A stretch of DNA of 64,000 bases from JAFEDN01 sp963795715 (lineage in GTDB: Bacteria > Pseudomonadota > Gammaproteobacteria > Coxiellales > Coxiellaceae). Made by a program: the position numbers and the translations under genes. Where the stretch lies: the NCBI GenBank assembly GCA_963795715.1, contig CAWCIY010000003.1, forward strand, positions 496,001-560,000, in the 5' to 3' direction. A model generated the notes under the pieces. It worked only from the letters and a program-made list of their open reading frames with translations. It was not told where the DNA came from and made no database searches. Shown here in pieces: positions 45,243 to 57,200 of the stretch (positions within the stretch are counted from its first letter, which is position 1; every line of letters begins with the position of its first letter).

Positions 45243-48200
45243 ATGAGTAGGTCAAATTCTCAAGATTTTGGACGCGATATTCTTACAACTGTAGAGATAG
45301 ATCCGTATTTATTTTATTTGGTAGCTACTTCGGATGCTGTGACAGATCTTAGTGATTTCTATGAAGGAATAATAAAAATTGATGCGGCGTATCGGCAAGG
45401 CGCTGAGAGTAAAGAATACAATGCTTACAAAGTAGAAATACTAAAAATACGAGCTGCTAGTAAGGGCGGAAGTGATCTTACAACCATTGTCCAAGTTTAT
45501 AAAGCCGGATTAGCTGCTAAAAGAATAACAGGCGAAATATCGGCGCAAAAAGCGAAAATGTACGAGTTTTTTGCCCAACATATTCTGACTGAACACACGA
45601 AGCAACCCTCTTGTGCAGAAGAATCTTCATCCGATCAAACTCTTCGAAGTTTAGTATTGCATAATTCTCAAAAAACCGGCTCCCATGCAGAGCTGCGCCA
45701 GCAGGTCATTGCTATTCGCAAGGAGCTGCGAAAAGGGATTCCGATGGATGAAAAAAAATTTTCTGAAGAAAAAGGTTTTAACCAGAAGCTTGTAAAAGAA
45801 ACAATTTCCGATTTTAAACGTATTGAAGATGCCAAAGACAAAAAGTCATCAAAATTAAAAATATTGGCTCAGAGCATAGAGAACGGAGCTGATGAAACAA
45901 AAATGCTTGCAGATTTAAAAGCAGAATATAAAGATATTATATTAGGTATTTTAAGACAACCTGCCATTCGACCTGCTTTACTATTTTCACCATTTGCTTC
46001 AGCTCCTAGACCGTCTACTAATAATATTAAAAGCTCGGGTGAGGCAAAACTTGAATTTAAAGAACAATACCCGGAAGTACAAATTGACAAAATACTAATA
46101 TTCGATTGGATTGCGGAAGAAGCTAAAATCCCTGGCGCCCGTGACTTAACTCCCGAGGAAAGAGGCCGAGCAGAAATATGGTTTACCGAAATGATCCGCA
46201 ATCGGCTAATAGAAAACGCGATTGATTTTCACGGTATTGACAACGAAGTAAGAGGGAAAATTGATAATTTTGGTGGCAAAAAATATTCCTTGATTAGAGG
46301 AGCGGTAGCGAGGATTCGTGAAAATCTGTCGCCTGCCTTAGCTGAAGTTGAAGTCACCCCGGCGGTGGAAAGCAAAAATATTGTCATCAGTGCTCCGCCC
46401 GCAGCCCCGTCCAGGCCGCCAAATCATCCAAGACTCGTGGAAATTAAAAACACTTGGCGGGCGATGGCGGACCGTGATTTAAGAGTGGCGACTCAAGAGC
46501 ACGCTGCCTTAAAATTAAATCCTTTCAGAATGATACCCGGTCAAATAACCACAAGTCCTTCCGGAATGATACCTTTCAGAGTGATACCCCTTAAATTAAC
46601 AGGTACCGCTGCTACCATGGATGGGTATTATCAAACTGTCATTGAGTCAGAAAGCAGAGAGGAATTTTATGCGTTCTTTAAGCCGCTTTTTTCGCCTGAA
46701 ACTGACAAAAATAAAAGTGACAGGGACATTCGGTTAGAATTATTTCAATACCATCCTGAAACTCAAGAGTTAATAGAAAATAAATTACTTTATTCAGGCA
46801 AGCGATTTCCTGGACATATCCACGCATTGTCGGCTTTTACCAAAATAAATAATTGCTTTAACAGATATTATGAAAACACATTCAACAAAGCGCATGATGT
46901 AGATCTTATTAAAATAGTGAAGGAAGTGATTCTAGATTTTCAAGTTTTTTCAAAATATTGCAAACAGTTAGCCCTCACTAAAGAAGGTTTTTATCAACTC
47001 ATTGCAATATTCGAAGCTCTTGAGAGCCTGAATGAGAAAGGTCAATTGCAAGATTATATAACAAAGATAGAAAAATTTTCGAGCGAACAGCCGGATTCTA
47101 AAACATACCAGCGAGTGGTCAATTTATTACAAGATCAAATTAAAATATTATCTATAATTTTTACTAATTCCAGGCGGAAAGAATCTATTCTCCGCGAGGA
47201 AAGGGGCGAAATTTTTTCGGAACTGCTAGATATAGAAGTACCCCATGCCCAGAACAGAATTCAACTCTTACTCAGAATCTGCCAATCGAGTGGTCATCGA
47301 CAACAGATAGCGCATGTTGAGCTATTCAAATTATTAAAAATAGCCAGTTATCAACAATTTTACCCGCAGCATTTACTATATTCCACAATGATGAAATTAT
47401 TTCAACAATTCAAGAATTTAGATAAAAGTCAGCAGCAAGATATTATTTGGGAATTATTGGCGGCAATCAATCATTCCGAACTTGAGAGTAAAACCAAGGG
47501 TAAAGAAAATTGGAAAGAATTAAAATACGAAACTCAGGAAGACGAAGTGAGTTACGACCGAGCTTTACCCGCCTTTTACCATTTGACAACACTGATGCTG
47601 CATTACGCATGGCAAGAAAATGAAATTCGTGCTGAATTATTAGATGTTTTTTTTGACGAACTGACGAAACAAGATAAAAAAAGTTGTTATTTATTGATAA
47701 GAGCCTTGACAGAAATTCCATTTGATCCAGCAGAAATTGTTGAAACTCGAAATACCGCTTTAAATTGTTTTTCGCTGTTCTTAGCCAAAAAATATAGTAC
47801 CAATCTCATTCATTTCTTTTCTGAGTATCTGAGTGTAGATCAGAATTATATCTCCGAGGCTTATCAAGCTTTTTTGTTAGATGCGCTTAGTCCGCAATTT
47901 GTTCATGATGAAGAGTTTAGGAAAAGTTCTAGAGAAAAATTGATCTTCACTGCGGAGTGTTACCAGAAATTGATGGAAGCCAAAAGGCCTGAACTTGCCA
48001 AGACAGTCGCGACGGTGCTTCAAGAAGCCAGCAGATTGGATGTGTTACCCTATCTTTGGTGGAATTTTCGAGAAAAATTGCCTTTATCGCAACAACTGAT
48101 GTTAGCCTTTGCTTATTTGCCGGGGTCTATTTTAGTGGATATGCGCAATAAAACTAGCGGCACATTAAAAAAGGTTTTAAACAAAACTCGCGAGGAAATT

Positions 48201-51200
48201 GCTTTACTTCCTAAATGGCCTACTGAAGATGAAATAAAAAAAATATTCTATTTTGCTACCGAATATTTTCTCGGCACACAGGATCTTAACACTGAGACTG
48301 ACTTAATCGGATTTTTTGAAGAATACTGTCAGTCATGGACTTACCAGCATATAAATGGAGCTTTAACGGGTCAGGAGTGGGTGCAAATATTTCTTAAAGT
48401 AAATTTAGAACTACGCGGTTTTGAAAGGGAAAGAAGCTTACCGCGAGGTATTATTGAAGCATGTAAAAATGATTTACCACGCAGAAATGAATCAGTTAAT
48501 TTAATATATGTAAAAAAATTATTTGTAACCAAAGTCTTGGACGATAAAGCAATTAAAGCTCAAGATAAATTCAATTTCTTAAATAAATTAAATTCTATCG
48601 GTTATCAAGATTTCCTTGGAAGCTTATTTCAGACTAATATTTTGAGAAACGAAGAAAAATTAATTGAAATTTATAATAAAATTAAGCCTAATGATATTCC
48701 AGCAGATTCTAAAAGTTTATTTTTAATATTTCGCAATAACTGTCAAACCCGTGCTTGGGGGCAGTTTGATCTATATTATCAATGGTTTCAATATATATTT
48801 ATCTATGCTGTGCTTCTAGATCCAGCGATATCAAAAAGCAGAAAATTGAATTTTTTAAATAGAATCAAAGAAAATAGACTTATTCTAGACAAGGTTTTAG
48901 GTGATTACCAAGAGAAAGAACAAGGTGATGCGCGTTTTGATTTTCAGCAAATATTAGCTGAAGAGGAAAACGGTACTAATACTGAGGTAGAAACTAAAAT
49001 AATTCCCATGCATAGAGCAGAATCAGAATTAGAAGAAAGTAAATTAGAAGAAAAAACGGTCTTCCAATTAAAACAACAGGATGATGATACATTGGATCAA
49101 TTTAATGAGTCTACAAAACTGCTCTCAGACACGGAATTTATAGATGAAAACGAATTAAGAATGACCCGTGCATCACAGGCGCTGCTATCTGGTGATGACG
49201 CTATATATAAGTTACTAATGGTAGATTTAAGCAATGTAGAAAAGCTCCCAGACATGGGCTTTGAAGATGAAAATGAACTGCTAGGTTCTGCTAGCTACAA
49301 CCAAGATTCTGAAGTTTCTCTACCTACAGTGAGGCGAGATGAGGCCAAATTCGAGAAACCTGAAGAAGAAGAAAAACTGCTAAATTCATCCGCTAGCCAC
49401 AACCAATCTTCTGCAATGAGATCAGAGGATGCCAAATTCCAGTCACGCTTTACTCCGCTTCAAGGTAGTAGCTTATCGCACATGGAGGATTGCGTAAAAA
49501 AAACAAGTTTTGTAAGTCATGTACTATCCGATTTATTCTTAGTTGGCACGCCCGCTATGCCGTTGAGTAGTTTCTTTAGAATTTTAGGATGGACCCGCTT
49601 ATGGAACGAGTTTGCTGACTCGAAACCAGAGAATTCAACCATATTTTTAAATACTCTCCAAGAATTAACCAAAAAAAACACTTTTCCTGCCTACCATTCA
49701 AATCCTCATTTACGGCAATTCAGAATCTTATTTGAACTGAATTATTATCGCACCTGTCTGCCGTCAAATGAACAAGAATTTGTGCAACATTCCTTAAAGG
49801 AAATATGGCAAATACATCAGCACTCGTTAATTAAGCGGTTATTGGAAGAATTGTCAACCATAGATTTTACCAAAGAAGACGATCACAATTTTTTAAGATT
49901 GTATGTCCAATCTAAAGACCAATTTTACCAAGATGTAATGAAAGAGGTAGCTAGAGAAGCACTGACAACGGAGAACAATTATTTTGCTGCAATCGCTTTA
50001 CTGACTTGTGTAGAATCGGATAGGTCATTTGTAGCTGAATTAAATCGAGATTATGCTTCACCGATTTTTCTTAAACAAATAGTAAAAAATTATCGTTATT
50101 TAGCGCAAGCCAAAAAACTAACTCTACACTATCATTACTTGCAGGCAAACGAAATCATTCAAATGATAGATCAATATTGCAATCAAGTTGTCAATTTTAT
50201 TAGAGATAGCATTCGATTTGTTTCTATGTCCAACAGCGCGCCTGCCGTGGTCGAAGTATTGTGTCAAATTTTGAAGAATTTTGACAATCAGGCATTGGTT
50301 ACCCAACTAGTTATCGAACTCAGTAAAACCGAGACAGCCTCAATACATCCAAAAATAATACAAGCGCTCTGGATTACTATTGTACAACAAGGACGTCAAA
50401 TAGAACCAGTAATGTTACCAAAAGACTATTTACCAAAAATATCAGAAATAAGCGATTTTAAGCTGAAAACCCCCATTGAGACAGCTACAAATGAAAGCGA
50501 CTTAATGACATTTATCGTTAAAACGGTTGGCTCAGAAATAAAAGCACCAGAAAAAGATCCAGGGTACACGATTGATCTTAATGAGCTAGGTAATTACACT
50601 TTAGAAAAACGAAATTTCCGAGCGACTACATTGTTTGAGTTAGTTTGTGGCGAAAACATAAAAATTGTAGTGCAAATATGCGAAAATTATTTGCAAAAGC
50701 AGGCGGAAGCAAATACACCCTTTGTAATGTTATTAGATTCTTTTCCGGCGCGTATACTTCGAGTGGGTCAATCTGAACCAGAAATAGCTGGGCGCTTTTA
50801 TTTGCAGATTTTAAATTGTGTTTTAAAATTCAGTAAAGAGGAATTGATTGATAAGCTTTTAACACTGCCGGTAGTCCATTCCGCAGAAGCTAGTGTTTCC
50901 GACATTAAAACGGATAAATTTACTCAATTAATCAATTGTAGCCAGAATTTCGACGCTGATCCTGCTAAGAAAAAATACTTCGACAGCCTAATAAAATTTA
51001 TGCGTGGTCTGCTTAATAATGATTATTCCATTGAAGAAGACCTAGATGAAGCTAAAATTATTAACTTTGGACCAGCCATTGCTACGAAATATCTAGGCTG
51101 CGATGATAAAATTTATCATTTTAAAGAGAAGATTCTAGAAGAAAAAAAGCAAGATGATACTGACTCAGCAGAATATTACTTTGACAGTTCAGAAGCAAGG

Positions 51201-54200
51201 AAAATTGTCGAAGCTGAAATTGAAGCAAGAATTGAAATTTTCAATTCCAACGATCAAGCCCGTAATCCTTATTGTATTGCATTATTTGTTGCGCCGTTAT
51301 TTTCAATCGAGCGAATCGTTTCAGCTCTCAAATTGCTGATCCAAATGAAAATTCCAAACGAAATACCTTTTTTAGCCTCCGATGCCAAAAATAATACTCA
51401 GAAAATTTGGGATGATTTACAAACAAGGCTATTCGCTGGGGCGATTGAACAAAGCGAACCACAAGCAATAATGCTTGATGAAAATGAGGATTTTGAACAT
51501 AAAGAACAAGATCAAGATCAAGAAATAAAGATTTTAGCTTACCCGAAAGGTTCAGATGTCTCACATAATGATTGGGATCCATTTTATCTTCAGCTTATTT
51601 TAATAGAACTGACCCAAACTTATGAACCAAAGCCGCATTTATCTTTAATTCAACCGGTATATCTATCTTTAATTCAACAAGCTGTGGAAAATCTAGCTTA
51701 TGAAATACAAAGAATACGAAGTGTGTCAGAGTTTAGTTTCTGGGGCGAGTGCTTTCAAAAAATTATACTGCTGACTAAAGCGATTACTACTTTTTCATTA
51801 ATTCCCACAAGTGAAGAAAAATCAACAGATAAAGTATTCGGTCATCAAGTAATGACGCAAAATTTAGTGAATTCAGTTTATAAAGCCTTAAGTAAGGCAG
51901 TAGAAGATCACAAAATTCCTGTCGATTTTTCCCCAATAAAAGTTTTTTGTATTCACGTCAGTCTTCAACCTTGTTTTAAATTAATTGCTGAAGATTTAAC
52001 GAGTGAGTTAAGAGAAACTAAAGCCATTGATAAAGCTATTTTCTCAAATTTATTTAGGACTAATTTTGGAGAATTCAACCGCCAACAAATAATAATTGCT
52101 AAACTAAAGTCGTTAATTGTGGTGAAGGATGGTACTACACCTTTTGCTCATCTTTATTTTTCCACTTTTTTATCCACATTTTTTTATGGGGCTCAAATAG
52201 AACATGAAATAAATCAGTTTGTAAAAACGTTACCTAACACTTATGAAGTAATACAAAAATTATATTTTTGGTGTGCTACACTGATTGATTCTATTTTTCC
52301 AAGAAGCGGAGAGCCTGATAGAGTACAACTGATTAATCAAGCGGAAAGAATTTTTGTCCATAATGTTAGCTTTGTGGGTGACAGTAACACGCTTGCCAGC
52401 AAACTAAATGTACTAAATACTGCGGCCTGCCTGCATCAAATAACCCCTCGCAGGGATTCAATTACATTATCTTCATTTATAAAGGAAGATAAAGAAGATT
52501 CTGATTTAATGTTTGTATACGATTACTTAAAAAATGCTAACTCTCGGCTTGCTGCCAAATTATTTACTGCCTTTTCAGGAAGAAAATATCGGGCGGCTGA
52601 AGACGTTATCGACGAATTATCAAGGGCAGCAGACGAGAAAGATAGAAAACAGGACGTAACAAAACAAAGATTTCCATTCCCTGTGGAAGAAGTATTTTTC
52701 GATTTAGTAACAGATCGTATTCCGAAAGAAGAATTTCGAGAATTAAAGGAAAAGATTAACGAAAGCAAGGATGACAGAGAAAATCAAACAACAATGATAG
52801 GGATTTTGATAGATTATTTTCCAGGGCAATTAAAACACAATGAATTAGAACTCCTAGGAAGTATCATCAATAAACAACTTCCAACGTGCCGGATCGAATT
52901 TAAAAAAACTATGACACATTATTTGCGAATAATTAGCAGTCTTGTGCTTAATAGTTCTAGAAGATCGAACCAGCAATTTATAAAATACGTCGTGAGACTT
53001 GCCGCTTTAGCAGATGCTGCTAAAGTATTTGGAATAACTGATATTTATAGTAAAAGTGATATCTTTCATAGAATTGTTGATTCCAGCTCTGTAGTTATTA
53101 ATCGACTCATTGTATCTGGTAAAACAGTTGATGAAATATTTGTAAACCCTTTATTAGATCAGATTATCAATCAGTTAGAACAATCAGCTTTTCAATTAAA
53201 AATAATGGATGAGAAGCAAGGAACAGCCTTAACATCACTTACCGGCTTACACATTTTATCTAGCAATAAAAAGTATTTATCTTTAAAAATAATTTGGTTA
53301 TTAAAAGGACTATCCTCACCACATGATGATAATTCTGCTTATATTATGGTCTTAACCGAAAATGATATTAGCAGGCTAAAAAGTTTTGGCAATGTTTCAA
53401 ATAGGTTTTTAGATTTAGTCATCACTCGCTTGAAGTCATTGTTTAAAATTAATAAAAGATATTCATTTCAACTGAAACTTGAGCGACTAATCCATCATTA
53501 TTATTTTCTTTCATCGCGGCCTAATGAAGAAAAAGAGAAAAATTTAATTGTGTTATGTATTAGTTGTTTAACTGATCCGGAAAAAACAAATTATACTTTG
53601 TTAGTTCCTGAGTTAGCGGAACGTATTCGACATTATCTCAAAGAGTCAAAAGGAGAAGTCAAAGAGATTAAAGCAGATAACAAAATAGAATTAAAATTTG
53701 AAACCTTTTTTCTACGGTTGTTGGATCCGATATGCATTCCTATTTGGTTGTCTTGGAAAAATAATTCTGAACCCAATTATGTAAAATTACTTTCAATACT
53801 GGGCCAGGCAATCGATTTACTAAATCCAACCCAGCGCTGGCAAATGTGGTGCAGGTTATTGCATGCAATTCATCCAAGTTCCGATCAAAAAGGCGCCACC
53901 CCTGTTGTTGGGTCTTTTCAAAATTTCTTAATTCAGTTAGAGAACCTAAATAAACACGATGCTAATTTAGCACAAAAAATTGTCTTGCAATTTATGTTGA
54001 CAGTTCAGAACATGATTCATGATTCATCCGAATCCTTCAATGAATTAATGATCAACAAATTGAAGAATGTCAAAACTCTAATTGCCAATATGAGAAGAAC
54101 TTGGAATACAGATTGGTCATCTTCTGAAAAGCTGAAGAAACTGGCGCTTGACTGCACAGCATTATTGGCTGAATTAAGCAAAGACGATGGAATACAGATC

Positions 54201-57200
54201 TCGTATCGCTTATTAAGTGAATTAGGCAATATCAAGCGTACGATTTGTGAGGATAAGTCACTTGAAGGAATTAATTTTAAAATTCTCGATTCTGTAGTTC
54301 AAGCAATCGAGCAAGCAGCTCAGACTGTTAAACAAAGAATGCTACAGGAGGCAGTTCAAGTCTTATCAATAGTTATAAATCGTAATGAACTAACAGATCC
54401 AAATGTTTGGAGCAGAGTATTCAAAGACGATGTAGTTGACCTTACGCAATTGCAATCGGACTTTATGCTTGGAAAAGAGCTTGTCAGAGCTTTCAATATT
54501 AATAACGAGGTGAAAGTTCGAACCGATGAACACGTTAGGTCTATTGAATATGTACAAAAAAAATATCGAGGCTTATTGTTAAATCCCAAAATTGATGAAT
54601 ACCAAGATGATAAAGAAGTAGACATTAAAGAAAGTAAATATGACCCTCAGCCCAAACGGAGCCGTTTTTTAGAAACAGTAATTCTACGACCAGGATCTGC
54701 TGCGGTAGATTTTTTTAAATATTATATCACTCTTGGCGATCAGCTCGTGATAGTCACTGAAGAAGATCGGCGTTGTTTAGAATGGATAATGTTAGGCTTT
54801 CAATTTAGTGCTGATGCCGATAATATTGTAAAAGCACGTGACATATTAAACAAAGTAGCGGTTATGATCTTCGGGGTATTAAGACCTCAAGTTGAAGACG
54901 GTAACCTGTTGCGGAGTTACGATATAAGCCTCGAAGCTCGTGAATATAATGAAGCATTAAGGTTAGACCAGTATGCTGAACTATTTTTAAATAAATTGTT
55001 ACTAGAATGGGAACAGGTGGCTAGGGAAAATATTTTGGCCTTTCAAAAAGATCCTGAAAAATTAAATATTTTTATTGATGATTTGTTAACACGATGTAAT
55101 ATTCTTTTTCGAGCATACTACAGGGAATCTTTAGTAAAATTATTAGAAAAACAATGGTGCAGCGGCATTTGGATGTTGAATAAAATGCCGTCGTCGGAAA
55201 TAGATATAAATGCTATATATTTAATAAAGGATGAAAAAGATGAAAAAACTGAATTTACTGCACATTGGAACCAAGCGAATAGAATCATACCTCAAAAGAT
55301 TCAAAAGAAACAGGATATTGATGATCTTCAAAAAATCTTTACATCTGAACGATTTGTGAAAAGAGAAGATAAAGACTTTAAAAAAATTAAATCATTATGT
55401 GGCCATTTTGAATATATCCCTGTCACTGTTGACCCATTGCCATGGCTGACTTTGCCTTCTGGAAGCACTGCTGTCTATGGAAATTTATTTCTTTTAAGAA
55501 AAATATATGAGTTATATAGGCTTTCACCGAAACAGACTGATCAACAGGCTATAAAATTTATTTGTGATCATCTTCTAAGAATGGATGAATATATTTACCC
55601 ATCGCCTGAAGCTAAAGAAGAAGAAATCAAAATCTTGCCAACTTCCGAGCAGAAGCAAGCGATTCTGATACGTCAAGCTTCTGGCTTTGTCCTTCCTCGT
55701 CAGTTGGCTCCAGAGATGCATTTGCCGGACGATCTTGAACAACCCATTTTAAATAATCAGCAAACTTTAGCTGATTTTATTGAAAAAATTTATCTCTTGC
55801 TGGATCCTAGTCTGAGTACTATGAAGGGTAGAAAACGTGACAATGTAGAATCTGAAGGAAAATTAGAACTTAAACTAAATAATGCCTGTGCCAAGCTGGC
55901 GGAAGACGCAGCGGATTATGCATTGCAGGATTTTATTATCAACGTCATGCTGTTTTATCGTGATAAAGGTTTTTCCGCAGAAGATTTACTCAGTGGCTTG
56001 GCTGAAACTTTGGGTTTTCTTCCTGTTTTACCCAAAATAAAAGTAGTAAACAGGGGTCTAATGCCTGAAGAATTACAAGAAATTGAAGCAGGAGCGGGTT
56101 CTATCTTGTATTTGAGCGCCACTAATTTTTACAGAATTTATTATTTTGATGAAATAACTAAAAAATTTAAACAAGTAGAAATAACCAAAAATGGATTAAA
56201 ATTTGATTTAAGAGATGTTATTTTTTCAAAGGTAGAAATGTGTTCTCAGGCGCCGGCACAACGTCAACCGGGTGTTTTTTATGTAATTATTGGCGCAAAT
56301 AAGCAAATCAGCGCCGTCAGCTTAAACAAGCCGGAGCAAAAACTAAGTTTGGACCAACAGAAGAAGTTTATAAAGTTTTATCAGGATCAGAAACTCAGTG
56401 AGGCAAAAACTCCAAATCTAGAAGGGGACGTTGCAATCAAAATTCTTAAATTGTTTGGACGACGATTAGAAATAGAAGGACAACTTAAAGAAGAGCTATT
56501 ATTAAATTGCATTTTGCAGGATGGCTGCCACCTTTTAGGACCTCAACTGGCTTGGTATAAAAAGCGGTTGTGGCTAAAACAACAAGCTACTCCTGATTAC
56601 GTTCCGACTTCTGAAGATAAGCAATCGAATGATTATTACCAAGCTTGGCTTAAATTACTACCAGGAAAAAGAGCGGATTTCCAGCGGCAGGTAGCGATAG
56701 AAGGTTCCATTTTGACTGGGTTAGTGGAGGTAGCTATCAGGGCAAGTGCTATACAAATTAAAGAATCAAAAGAAGAAAAAAGCTTTTATTTACAATATAA
56801 CTTTGTAGAGATTGCTGAATGCTGGGATAAATTATTTACATCTATGGGGCTGAATGGTTATCAACAATTCGGAAATGATGGTATCGTCGATGAATTTAAA
56901 TTTAATTATAATTTAAATTATACCCAGAATATTAGCTGTCTTTTGGCTATGCCTCATTTGAAGCTAGCTCTTTGCATTATGCAGCATTTAGCTAAGAATT
57001 CTATTCACCATTGGTACACAGAATGTGAAGCAGAGTTTAACCAAAGCGGTCCTTGGACTTTATTTAATTTTGCTATGCATCAATTGAAAAAACACATTGA
57101 TGAAAAAGAATTTAAAACTGGTAAAACTGAAAATTATTTATTGCGTCACTGGCAAACGGTGAGCGAAGAAGCAAAAGAAGTAAAAAAGAGTACGGAAATT